From Blasia pusilla (taxonomy: Eukaryota; Marchantiophyta; Marchantiopsida; Blasiales), in the NCBI GenBank assembly GCA_050084515.1, contig CM114271.1:55304001-55368000 (forward strand): a stretch of 64,000 nucleotides of DNA. The letters run 5' to 3'. The notes beneath the pieces are model-generated. The model was not told the origin of the DNA. It ran no database searches and saw nothing but the letters and a program-made list of their open reading frames with translations. Shown in pieces: positions 11,870 to 22,859 of the stretch (the first letter of the stretch is position 1; the number at the start of each line of letters is the position of its first letter). Position numbers and translations under genes: made by a program.

Positions 11870-12105
11870 AGTGTAAGGACAACATGTTGGATGCTAACTT
11901 AACTTTGTACTTTTGTTTTCTTTCAAGGCCTTATTTATTTCAAGAGATTGCTTTACTTACCAAAAATAAAAAAATATTCCCTTAAAGCACATAAGGAAGA
12001 GAAAAAAAAGTTTTTCACTTATAAGTTAAGGGGTCTAAACTTTAAAACATTGTAGGTGATGTAGAGCCTTTCATATAGTGACCCCCCCAAGATCTTTATA
12101 GCCTA

Positions 12106-12535
12106 GACGGCCTGCCCTCAAATCTCTTGCTTGAGTGGCGCTTCTACCCACAATACTCCATATCTTGGAGATTAGTTATCGGCCAGTCTGATTATTTTTC
12201 TAATACAGGTATTTGACTATGGTTTTGACCATAGTTGAGGTATGGTAGGCATACTGGCAAGAAATAAAATTTCAAGAGCCGAAGGTTGGGTACCATGGTG
12301 ATCGCACACCTTTGAAATAGCCGTTGACTGCAATAGTTAGCTGATCAGGTTTCAGCCGAGGGGGAGAGGAACGCTGTTTGAGCCACGCGTTTAGCCGCTA
12401 AACCGCAATCGATTTAGCCACCTTAGGACCCTTTTAGCTGTAGGTTTCAGGTTTTTCTTAAATGGAGTGCCTTCCAATTGCAAAATTTTCCGAGTTACAA
12501 ATTGAATGGCATTCAAAAGATGAATTCCCTCAGAC
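12106..12535. other. Spacer inside the MULE complex
   Basis: No coding signal or family is recognised. It contains scattered AGCCGTTGA / TAGCCGC-type words like those of the repeat arrays further right. Confidence 0.3.
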
Positions 12536-12889
12536 TTGGGTGGCTGTACGAATAGGAAAATTCTTACAAATGAGTCGCAACATCATACATATTCGGCTTG
12601 TGATTTTGTTGGAAATAGGCTAGTTTGTACTCAAGAGACAAACACCTCTTTGCTGAAGAATTCATTACTTGTACCCACAAGGAAGGAAGTCCGAGACCTT
12701 AAAGCTCTTTGTGACGCATTGAAAGAGGCGAAAAAATTGGAGACAAGCTTGGGTGAAGTAAGAGAAAAAATTGCTATGTTATCAGACGAGATGGAGAAAT
12801 TAAGTGGACAACTTTCAACATGTGAGAAAGCAAATAGGTTTGTCTTAGCATTGCTCAAGTGTGCTCTCTTAAGTGAATCTGAAATGTAA
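12536..12889 (+). CDS. Coiled-coil mobile-element accessory fragment, function unknown
   Basis: This is a 117-codon frame. Residues about 50-105 are rich in K, E and L with heptad spacing (EAKKLETSLGEVREKIAML, then SDEMEKLSGQL), so a coiled coil is likely. No domain is recognised. It lies inside the inverted-repeat complex beside other low-complexity frames, so it is probably an element accessory gene or a fragment of one. Upstream sequence has no clear promoter. Confidence 0.3.
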   Translation: MGGCTNRKILTNESQHHTYSACDFVGNRLVCTQETNTSLLKNSLLVPTRKEVRDLKALCDALKEAKKLETSLGEVREKIAMLSDEMEKLSGQLSTCEKANRFVLALLKCALLSESEM

Positions 12890-13276
12890 GATTGTAATTT
12901 TTGGAATAAAGACTATATGCATGCATTTGCAATGCGAACTCTTTCAGGTTTACAAGCTATCCTATCTAACGCTTGGGGAAGGTTGTTCTATGGTACCAAA
13001 TGGACTACCAATAGTCGCCGCTTGTGAATACAAGTCTACCTTTTAATAAGCGCCATTTTGCAAATAGCAGCCAGAGTGTGCCTACTTAGACCTACGAAGA
13101 TTGTTACAAGTTTCAACAAAAGATCTTTCAGAATAGTAGGCTTTAAGTATCTTCATAACCCCAACTTTCATGCATTGCGATAACCGCTTGTACACAATCG
13201 AGGTTTATGCAAAGAGGTTGTCACACCCATCACACACATAGTTTCAGAATACAAGAAAAAGTGTTAAAAAAATTGA

Positions 13277-13673
13277 TTATATGTTTGGACCTCTAGAATG
13301 CAATCGCTGAAAGTCAACAATAGCCACTAGAGCCTTTACAAACAAAGAAGCTTCGTCCAAGCCCACCAAGGACACACCTAGCCTACTCAAAAGATCAGCG
13401 ATAAATTTTGACTTCCTTGCTGCTGATTCTTGCAAGACTAATACTCTACGCAAGGCCTCTTCCCATGCACCCACCTTTGTTGTCATAGCCGGACACTCCT
13501 AACTGGCTAATGAGATCTCCTCTTTCAGCAAGAAGAGTTGCGTGCCTTAGCTCCAAAACTTCAACATACTTGTCTACTGTAGTTGTGGTTCGTTGAATGA
13601 GATGGATTTTGTCCTCACAACACTCCAAATGCACCACATTTTCTGCGGGCATCCCAAAATGGCTTATCCACAA
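13277..13673 (-). pseudogene. Helix-rich fragment with frameshift
   Basis: Two overlapping - strand frames (13673-13446 and 13486-13277) look like halves of one helix-rich polypeptide: KYVEVLELRHATLLAERGDL followed by WEEALRRVLVLQESAARKSK. A frame change lies near 13450-13490. It is not recognised; it probably belongs with the coiled-coil accessory sequence upstream. Confidence 0.3.
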
Positions 13674-14999
13674 TTGTATGATTTTCTCATTGATCAGAAA
13701 TCCTCCCTAGGGCATATCCGAGTCCTCTTCTAGTGCTTTTTCCATTGGTTCCCTACATTCAAAGACAAACCGAATCTCTACATCAAATAACCTACAATAC
13801 AAACTAGGTGCCGGATGTGATTAGCCGCACATTGTGCTAAGCATAAAGGTTGTGATTTTCATAAGGTGTAGCCTGTGAATAGCCACCGGCTGTGATCACT
13901 CTAGCTGTGTGAATAGGTAGCAGCGACAACCCAACAAGTATAGAGTAAACTCTCACGTTTATCTTGACTCCTAATGAATAGCAATCGGCTGTGAATAGCC
14001 ACTGTCTATGATCAGTAAGGCTATGTGAAACCACAAGAACTTACTACAGACACATAAAAAAAACGATTGGAGAATTGCTTAAGTGTCAAAGAAGATGGGA
14101 AATTGAAGAGTGGTATAATACCTTATTTGATTGGAGGTCATCTTCTTTTCCCTCCAAACCTTGAGCTCCCACAACATTAGGGAGAACACCATCGTAACTT
14201 GATGGTTTGGGTTGTGGAGCACCGTGAGTTGGCACCATTGCTTGCGCTTTGGACTACGTGTGATTAAACCACCATGTAGAGTCCTCTGTCTGCACATAGG
14301 TGCTCACGCCCTCTGTCTTGCATAAGCGGCTAACCATATGCATCTCAGGGACACTATCTGTTTCCACATACTGATCCACCTTGAAAACATGCTCTGTTTG
14401 ACTCATTCTGTTCACAAAAACTTGTCCAGGGTTTGATCCCTCGGGTAATCACCATCTGCTCCACTGTTTGGATGTCACGTTCCACTAAAAGGTGGACCCT
14501 GCTCGTTGTTGTAGGGTGAGCATATGGTATCCCACTTGCCAAGTTCCCATGTGGGCCCTCTTTAGTGTTCTCTGCAGGTGTCTCTATCGTGCCTTTCCTT
14601 GTGGTGCCTAAAGACTCCCTACTCCGTTGTGAAGGCCCAAATAGAGACATTGGGCACATCCCAACCTGCTACTTTTTAAGTGTTCTAGTCAGACATGCTC
14701 CAAAATGCTTGCCAATTCAAGCCATCCACGCCATTTTTCCGAGGGTCATTCCATTCGGCTTCTCCAATCTTCACTCCATGTGAAAGTGAAGGTGAATGAT
14801 GCGTGTTGGTTTGAGTGTCATTTGGATCCGACTTAGGGGATGTACCATCCATCTTGTCATGCTCCTCTGCTTCACTATCCTTCTTGTCGTGCTCCTCTCC
14901 CTCACTATCCCCCAAATGAACCACATGAAAATCCGACCCCTATGGTGCATTTTTTTGACCAGTATTGAGTAGTTCTGTGATGCCCTTGATGACCTCATC
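13674..14999 (-). other. Degenerate coding-like sequence, acidic segment
   Basis: Several short - strand frames are present (14034-13837, 14297-14079, 14659-14354, 14924-14685). The last has an acidic repeat (GEEHDKKDSEAEEHDKMDG). The stretch 13820-14035 contains 'gaatagccaccggctgtgatca' type repeats like those at 16.6 and 21 kb. No family can be assigned; it is likely element debris. Confidence 0.3.
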
Positions 15000-15035
15000 T
15001 ATCACCTTCTATGTATCAAGGAGAATGGGTTTACC

Positions 15036-15150
15036 CTCCCCCTCCTCAACATGGGCTCATGGTACCTCCGCAACATGGGCTTCCATTTCCTCCTCAACAT
15101 GGGCATCCTGTTCCTCCTCAACATGGAGGTCCTTCCCACTGTCACGGTCC
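15036..15150. repeat. Short tandem repeat CCTCCTCAACATGGGC
   Basis: Four to five imperfect units of about 24-30 bp share the core CCTCNNCAACATGG. Read on the - strand they would encode an Ala-His-Val-Glu-Glu type repeat, in keeping with the acidic frame beside it. Confidence 0.6.
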
Positions 15151-15554
15151 TTGAAGTTTTTGGAAAGGGTGGCAAGTATTAATAATGTCACACAAGTTTT
15201 GGAGTCAATGTATGCAGAAAATACCTCATTCTGCAAGGGTGATTCTCAAGAATTTTCCTTTTCGCTCGTGGCACGCTTTGAAGCACATTGTGAATCCTCT
15301 AAAGTTAGCAATGGTTTATATACGCAAATATGAACCAAGTCTTACACTGATTGCATACTATCATGAGTTCGGATGATTATATTTAGATTTGAATCTGTAC
15401 GTAGAAACCAGCCAAGTTGTAGAATCCTGTTCTTGCTTTATTCTTGCAACACTTGTAGATGTCCCCAACAAGACACAGTTGACGCTCAATGACAATTCGT
15501 TCAGAACCTCCTTGTTATTAGTTGTCGGGCTAAAAGACGGCTAACGGCCTACAA

Positions 15555-16584
15555 TGTCGTGCGCCTACTCTCCTTGAACGTAAGTATTGTTTGTTGCGGA
15601 AGTGTGCGTTCAGTAGGTCATGCTCTCAACGCTGATCTGCATCCAAACACGCATTTTGTTTAGTCGGATCTTGGATCAATCAGCGGGCTAACTTTCCGAG
15701 TTCTCGCCTCGGACTCTCATCAAGCTCAACCTTCCTAGTTTTGTGGTTTACAACACGGGAAAATCTCGAAAGACTTGGGACACACTTTTTGGTCGGTTCA
15801 AAAACCTGAAACAGCGTTTCGCGTCTGGTAGTTCCAACTGTCCGATGGACATCCAATGAGTTCCTGACCAAAACTCGCATGAAGTGAATCTCAGGTTGGA
15901 ATCCAAGTGTGGCGTACAAAGTCCACTCCCTTGGATCAAGTTTGGGTTTCGAGTTCCCCCGCCAAACTCCCGTTCCATCCCATGCCTCTGAAACGCCGTT
16001 TGGCGCCCAAAGTGGGGATTCGTGTTCCAAGACATCTCGGAGAGTCTCTTCCCTTACTAGTACTTCTGGGGATCTCCGGGGCCCCCTACATTTAGGGAAA
16101 GACACCCGGGCCTCTCCAATTGGCCCTCAACCCGATTGCTCTCTCAATTTTTTTCCGCCAATATCTCATCTTGTACTTATGCGTTTGCTGAGGTCTTTAG
16201 TGCATTGGAAGCGTCTCAAGATCAGCTTTCCAACGCGCCCTTATTTGTCCCGAATACATCTTGGAGCTCAACGTTATGGTCCTAAACATAGTCAGATTCT
16301 CCCAAACGCTAGTCGTGTTCCAAACTGGTTCTCACCTCTTTGGCAACCAACCTCCCAAGACTCAACTCATCTCAAGTCTTGGCTCACGTTTGGTCTAGGT
16401 TTCCTGGTGGCAAACACTAATACATGAAACGCACAACTCTGTTCCGCGTTTTGTCTCTTGGACTTTTCCAAGAGACTTTTCCAAACGCCTCTCCAAAGCG
16501 CAAACTCCACAGCGTGAGTTCACTTGAGTTCTGATGTTTTGCTTGGCGCCTATTTGGTGTTGTTTGGTTATGAGGGTCGCGACA
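15555..16584. mobile_element. Solo LTR (Ty3/gypsy), with 5-bp target duplication
   Basis: This 1,030-bp segment starts TGTCGTGCGCCTACTC and ends GAGGGTCGCGACA. It is homologous over its length to the LTR at 47462-48484, which is followed by a primer-binding site. It is flanked by perfect TACAA at 15550-15554 and 16585-16589. There is no internal sequence, so this is a recombination-derived solo LTR. The target lies inside the AGCCGCC-type repeat array (GGCTAACGGCCTACAA before, AGCTATTAGACGCCGG after). Confidence 0.9.
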
Positions 16585-16589
16585 TACAA

Positions 16590-17130
16590 GCTATTAGACG
16601 CCGGACTCTGTCTACTATTGTCTCAAACATTATGAATAGCCTTCGGGGCTATTAGTTGTTAGACCCTCTTAGTGTACAGGCATCTCAATGATTGTGAATA
16701 GCTGCCAGACGGTATTAGTCTACAGTCATCTCAAACATTGTGAATAGTCGTTGGGGCTATTTGTTGTCGGACCCTGTTAGAGTACAGGCATCTTAATGAC
16801 TTTGAATAGCCGCCGGACCCTGTTAGTCTCCAACCTACGAGTTAGTAGCCGCCAGACCCGGTCTATAGTCGTCTCAAACATAATGAATAGTCAACAAGGC
16901 TACTAGCTACCGGGCCTTTCCAAGTAGTGTACAAGCGTCTCAATGACTACGAATAGCCGCCGGACCCTATTTGTCTACATTCGTCTCAAACATTGGGAAT
17001 AGCCGCCAAGGCTATTAGCTGTTGGATCCTATAAGTGTACTAGCGTCTCAATGAGTGTGAAAAGCTGCCGGACCGTGTTAGTCTACAGTTGTCTCAAACA
17101 TTGTGAATAGCCGCCGATCCCTGAGCGTGG
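16590..17130. repeat. Degenerate tandem repeat, about 108-bp period, AGCCGCC-rich
   Basis: The phrase TCTCAAACAT recurs at 16621, 16729, 16872, 16984 and 17092, giving spacings of 108, 143, 112 and 108. Each unit has two half-units ending 'gaatagccgccgg'. AGCCGCC occurs exactly at several sites (near 16804, 16849, 16954, 17002, 17110). No coding potential. Confidence 0.75.
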
Positions 17131-17336
17131 CAAAGAAGCTCAATGCATGTGTTTAGCCATAGTCCGTGTTTATAGCCACCAACCAAAAACTCACAAGGAT
17201 GGAAAGAAACCTCACCTTTTTATTGCCTTGGGATTTTAGCTGAGACTTGGGAATCCTTATCTTTGAATGGTGAAGCTCATTTTTGCCTCCATCTAAGGAA
17301 CTCCTCTTCCTTTGGAATATTTTTGGAGCAATGAAA

Positions 17337-18290
17337 TCATCGGTATCCTCTGAATTTTGTTGGATTCCTTGCAGCAGGGTCTTTTCCAGGTATCTTCAAT
17401 TTTATACGCAAAGACTCAGATGTGTTTTTCCTGCCACATCCCTCCTTACCAGGAATCTTACTCTTCCGAGGCTTTTTCTGCTTGGTCGGTAGTGTGGAAC
17501 CCATCTTTTTCCTCTTTAAACCTTCAGCGTGTTCGTCCAAGTGTCCAACTTTCCTTACCACCTTAGCCTTCTCTTTTAATTTAGGATCCAAAACTAAGCA
17601 TGCATGTGCCATTTTCACCTCATGTGAGGGCGGATCATCGCCATGGTTGAAGAGAATGGTCAAAATGACTCCAACCCCGCTTTTTCTTACTTTCTCTTTC
17701 ATTGCTCGCGGTCGGAGAACTTGCTTGATATCAAGCATGAGCTTCTTGTAATTATAGGTTGCCCAATCCATTGGAATCTCTTCCCAAGCCTAGCATGCCA
17801 TGGATAACATGCTTGCAGGTATAGGGTTTGCTTTCATATGAAAGCAACGATTGAGCTGTAATAGTAGTGCCCGAAAGCTCTCTAGCACAATACATCCAAG
17901 CTTATAACCATTGCTAGTTTTCTCCAACCTGGTGAGGTACTTTGAATATATTCTTGGCTCCTCTTGATGTGTGTATTGGCGCTCCATGGACAAAAATGAG
18001 CCAAGGTGCTTGAATTTGAATTTGAAGGCAGGTGCTATGAGTTTTGGAGACACACATAAGCCATACTTTGTCCATGAATGTCCATAGGTCTTTCGAAGCA
18101 TCCCCTCTGAAGTGTCTAGGTTGAATGTGCTTAGAAATTTTATGACCATATCTTTGTCATAGACCGTCCAATCCACCTCCCACACCTCGTTAATACCCAT
18201 CGTCTTAGCCATTTCTTTGTCCAAATTTTCCTCCAACCTAGCGAAGTTGGTCCGATAAAGAACATCTTTTAAGGGAAATGGTTCTCCCAT
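17337..18290 (-). pseudogene. 317-codon frame with a single in-frame TAG; unknown element protein
   Basis: The frame runs from ATG at 18290 to a stop at 17337, interrupted only by TAG at 17792-17790. The downstream part begins again at an in-frame ATG at 17771. The N-terminal half (FPLKDVLYRTNFARLEENL ... YGHSWTKYGLCVSPKL) looks globular. The C-terminal third is very lysine-rich and basic (KKMGSTLPTKQKKPRKSK), suggesting nucleic-acid binding or a nuclear signal. It resembles proteins commonly annotated as putative plant transposon proteins, but no domain is firmly recognised. The TAG sits where Trp (TGG) is plausible, so it is probably a decay mutation. Confidence 0.45.
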
Positions 18291-20689
18291 AGAGTTCCTT
18301 GAATGTCCAACCTGAAAATATACAAAATTTCAGAGAGAGTCATGGAGCTCATGAAGGAAATCTCTTACAAACCACATTATACAACGACATTCCTTATTGC
18401 TCAGAGCTAAGGAATAGCCACTGTTACTGGGCGTTAAGGAATAGCCATCGGGTCTAATTAGCCGCCGTGAAGGATTAACCGCTGTTAGAGAATAGCCGCC
18501 GTAGAGGATTAACAGCCGTTACGGGAATATCACCTCGATGTATATTTAGCACCTACCAAATAATAAGTCTAGTAAAAAAATTTCCGCAGTAAGTGAATCG
18601 CCGCAAGCCAAATCCAAAGCAAAAGCAATAAGCGAAGCCTACTGATTTTGCTCCAATACATCAAGATTATCAACATTCGTTATAAGAAGCCTTAGTATTT
18701 TGAGTTGCCCAACCACATTACTCATTGCAAACTTGATAAGTTTCAGGTTAGGGCTGGTCAAATTAGAAATTTCAAGAAGTTCTAACTGTTTCTTCTAAAC
18801 TCAAGGTTAGAGGTGAAGAAAAAATTTGTGAATAACTCAAGCTCTTCTACGAACCAATAAATCTAGTTTATCTGCGCTTTAGAAAGGAGAAAAAAAGGAA
18901 ACATGTAGCAATAAAATATAGGAAGTCAAACCATATGTCTTGGAGCATATCGAACAACCCAGGTGAGCACATACCACTGACATGAACACAACAGATTTCA
19001 TTAATAGATTATAAAGATCAAGAACCGTTGGGCCTCATAATCAAGTTTCCGCAAGGGTTTACAGGATGTATCGAAAGACACAAAACTGACGGGACTGATT
19101 ATCACAGAGAACCCAAGGCATAAATGGAAATTACGTCAAATCACAAGAGCTCCAAGCCATTGCAACAACAGGTGTATTTTGTAGAATTCTGACATTTCAA
19201 CCATGCAATAGGATCCAAGGACTCTTCCATATTGTTAAAGCAGACAGACACATAGCAAGTATCCAAAAAATTGAGCGCATGTTTCATGACTTACCGCCCC
19301 AAAGCCAAAGAGTCCCAAACATTGCCAAACGTCATGGGAATGCACAAAGCGCCGAATCCCGGAGTGCGCCTTATGCAATCGCAGACCAAGCCCTATGGAA
19401 AATGTATGCTCGATTAGGCCTCACGATTGGGAATTGCAAATAGGAGCAGCCGTACGTTTTTTCTGCAATGTTGTAATCCGGCCTCAAATTGAGAACCCCA
19501 ACCCGGCCCGCAACTCCAAATTCCACAAATTTCACTGCAAATCTGGCATTGGCTGCGGATGAGATCTTACCGCCTTTCAAATTTCCACCTAAATCTGCCC
19601 ACTTGCGACAAAATCCGCAACTCCATGCCCGGCCCACAACTCCAAATGACACAAATTTGCGTGGAAATTAGCCGCCGGGTGCGGTTGAGATCCTATCGTC
19701 TTTCAATTAGACTTGAAAATATGCCTACCAGCAAATTCATCAAAATCCGCAATTCCCAACCTGGCCCTTCACTTCCAATAACCTACAATTGACCTCCAAC
19801 TTGCCGCCCATTGCGCTTGAGACCTTATTCGGTGGGAAATTAGCACGCATTAGCCGCTGTGACAGCACCAATCCGCCTTCAAACTGACTATGCTCAAGAA
19901 ATTAGCAAACATTGGCCATCGGTCGCGCACCAATCTGCCCTTATTTCTGGATATTAGCCTCCGGGAGCAAATCAAAAAGCCCGCAATCCGGACTAAAACT
20001 GTCAACTCGCAAGAAATTTCCGCGCATTAGCCGCCGGGAGCGCATCAAGAAGCCCGCAATCCGGCCCTAAACCTAGTAGTTGTCGGGAGCATCCTCCAAA
20101 AGAGTGAAAGTGTTTCCTCTTGCAATCAGTCATCAATCAGCACATGTAAGCAATCCGAAATTGCCACTGCAATCCACAATTGCCACTACACCTCGACCTA
20201 CCCAACTTTAGGCCAAAACATGCAATTACATTTTGAGCACTATCCCCTCTGCGCCTCCTAGCCGTAGGAAAATTTGTCGAGCCCTTAAGTGTACTCACGC
20301 CCTAGCCTAGAGAGGGGGAAAGCCACAAGCGCCATTCTTTTGCTGACATAAGCGCATGTATTTAGCAATAAAAGAATAAGCACATGAAGGGCTGGTTTAG
20401 GCTATGAAGTTCTTGATAAGATGACTAAATTCAGGTAGCTAAAAATTATAAGCGCATATACATCGTACCTATGAGAATTTATCCATCGGGAAATATTTAG
20501 TCGTTGAGTAAGCAAATAGCTGAAAAGGGAAGGCTCACTCTTAATTCTGGCTTCATGTGGTGATGATTGGGGGAAAAAGTTTTGGTCACAGAATAGAAAC
20601 ACATACTGCTTCAAATAGATCAAAAAATAAGTAATAAGTACAAGTAGTTTGGCTTCATTATGATGTAAGGTTGTTTTGGGGTTTCTAAC
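18291..20689. other. Non-coding stretch with interspersed TAGCCGCC-type repeats
   Basis: No protein family is recognised. 18410-18540 holds several units of 'gaatagccgccgt...gattaaccgc'. 19480-20070 holds loosely repeated 'ccgcaactccaaat...' and 'attagccgccgggagcgcatcaag' phrases. The remainder (18541-19370, 20100-20689) shows nothing distinctive. Confidence 0.45.
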
Positions 20690-21145
20690 ATTGAGGTCCC
20701 TCCCTACCTCCCTTGAATAAATAAAGTGGGGTGAGGGACCTTGGTTGAGGGAGGGAAGATTAAGAGGGAGGAAAAAATAAAGGGAGGGTGAATGAGGAAA
20801 AAATTGAGGGAGGTTGAAGGAGGGAAGATTAAATGGGAGAGGGAGGAGAATTAAAGGGGAGGTTGAGGGAGGGAAGATTAAAGGGGGGAGAGGCAGGAAA
20901 AAAATGGAGAAAAAAAAAGGGGGGGAAGGGGGGAAAAGTAAAGGAAGGAGAGGGAGGAAAAGTAGATAAAATTAAGGGGAGAAAAATGCAAGGGAGGAGA
21001 GGGAGGGAGAAAAAAGTAGAAAAAATTAAGGTGGGGGAGGTAGAAAAAAGCAAGCGAGGAGAGGGAGGAAAATCATAAGGGAGGGAAGGGAGGAAAAAAG
21101 AGAGGGAATAGAGGGAGGAAAAGGAAAATGGAGAAAAAAAAATTA
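20690..21145. repeat. Polypurine low-complexity tract (GGGAGGAAAA-type)
   Basis: About 450 bp on the + strand is almost entirely A and G, made of 'gggagg(a)n' and 'gagggagg' words. Open frames on both strands here are artefacts of base composition. It borders the AGCCGCC array that starts near 21150. Confidence 0.85.
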
Positions 21146-21149
21146 GGGG

Positions 21150-22330
21150 AGAGGTTAGCAGCTATCAGGCCTCTATTTAGTAACCGTCCAGAGAATAGCC
21201 GCTGGCCTATGATTAGCATCCGTCCAAAGAATAGCCGCCGCGCCAATTATGAGTAGCCATCTAGAGAGTAGCCGTCGGGCCTGTGATTAGAAACTGTCCA
21301 AAGGATAGCCGCGAGCCTGTGATTAGCAATCGTCAAGAGAGTAGCCACCAAGCGTGTGATTAGCATCCGTCTAGAAGATAGCCGTCGGCCTGTTATTAGC
21401 CTTCATTTTAATCGCCACATTGTGTCTAGCCGTAAGGAAAAACTCTTGGATGATCGTGATTAGCAGCCGCCCTGCCTTTTAAGCCATTGCTTTTGTTGTA
21501 GCTGCCGCCTTGTGTTTAGCCATAAGGAAGAAAAGCTCGAGAGACTATGAAAAGCAACCGCGATGTTTGATTTAGCAGCCGCCAGGTTTTCTTGCCGTTG
21601 CTTTCGTTTTAGCCGTTGCCCTGTGTTTTAGCCACAAGGAAAAACTCTCGGGTGATTGTGATTAGTATCTGCCCTGCCTTTTAAGCCATTGCTTTTGTTT
21701 TAGCTACCGCCCTATGTTTAGCCGCAAGGAAGAAAAGCTCGGGAGACTATGATTAGCAGCTGCAACATTAGATTTAGCAGCCACCGGGCCTATGATGAGC
21801 AGCCGTCTAGAGGATAGCGGCTGACCTGTGATTGGCCTTCATTTTAACCACCGCATTATGTCTAGCTGCAAGGAAAAACTCTCGAGTGATCGTGATTAGC
21901 AGCCGCCCTACCTTTTTTCCGTTGCCTTCATTTTAGCCGCCGCCTTGTGTTTAGCCACAAGGAAGACAGTCTCCGGAGACTCTGAATAGCACTTGCAACG
22001 TTCGATTTAGCAACAACCCTAATTTTTTTGCTGTTGCTTTTGTTTTAGCCGTTGCTTTTTGTTTAACCGCAAGAAAAAAACACTCGGGTGACTGTGATTA
22101 GCAGCTGCCTTGCCTTTTAAGCCATTGCATTCATTTTAGCCGCCGCCCACTTATTTAGCCGCAACGAATACACTCTCGGGAGACTGTCATATATTAGTGC
22201 ATTAGTAGTTGTTGCCTTCTATTGAGCGGGCGACTTGTATTTAGCCGCATGTATCCAAAAGAAAAACCTCTTAAGTCTAGTGTATTGATTCTTTTTAGCC
22301 GCTGCCCTCGATTCTGCTTGCGATTGCAGC
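21150..22330. repeat. AGCCGCC-rich degenerate repeat array, about 90-115 bp units
   Basis: Units contain 'tgtgattagcagccgcc', 'ttttagccgccgcc' and 'tttagccgcaaggaa'. The 'aaggaa' landmark recurs near 21434, 21525, 21636, 21724, 21869 and 21957. Exact AGCCGCC cores occur at least six times. Composition and motif match the arrays at 16.6, 18.4 and 20.0 kb, and a short stretch at 23.93-24.08 kb. Confidence 0.75.
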
Positions 22331-22404
22331 ATGACATTTGATGCGGACATACACCATTAACTTACCTAAAGAAAAAACCTTAGGAAATTTATTCATGGAT
22401 GAGT

Positions 22405-22623
22405 CTATACATTTTGAGAACCCAAACGACATTCATTGGCAGCCTCCTCTACCAAACTAATGTAGAACGATTCTTTCTCAGGGTTCCACTCCTTCTCTAT
22501 GTCAATCTTCCAGTTCATGTCTAGACTAGGCAAGGATATGCAACTAACTGGGTCTTGGTAGTTATCTGATTCTTCATCGCTATCAGAAATAAAGTAAAGA
22601 AATTGCACAAAATTCTCCAGCAC
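22405..22623 (-). other. Short acidic frame, possible exon remnant
   Basis: A 72-codon frame with DSDEESDNYQDPVSC and a Glu-rich tail. It lies just downstream of the MULE zinc knuckle on the same strand and might be the tail of the element's protein, but no homology is recognised. Confidence 0.2.
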
Positions 22624-22859
22624 TTGGATTCGGAAGTGTGTCCGAAATATCTGATGGAAACCTAGGGTTTAGGGTCACATCGATGGAAACCTATGCTACA
22701 TGAATGTCTACGGGAATCCATGGGAGTGTTTATGTGCATATTTTCCACCATGAGCTCCTCTCCTATTGGAGTGGATGCATTACTTCTTGGCAGGTTGTGC
22801 TCTGCGTGGAGGTTAGGATTCACTTGGGTACTAAACCCTTGAACCGGCCCGGTAGTAGG

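Larger units (their letters stand above)
11005..12105 (+). repeat. Left arm of about 1.1 kb inverted repeat flanking the MULE region
   Basis: This matches the reverse complement of about 25040-26150. The strongest blocks are 11041-11700 (coding-like), the tRNA-like element at 11811, and 11880-12105, which ends in a C-run (CCCCCCC) that mirrors a G-run near 25047. Outward of 11041 similarity decays gradually. The arms enclose about 12.9 kb that contains MULE transposase remains. They could be very long terminal inverted repeats, or an inverted duplication of one element. Confidence 0.75.

Noticed and set aside
20829-21078. Complementary 74-81 codon frames with simple Gly/Lys or Pro/Phe composition
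   Set aside because: They are products of the polypurine tract.
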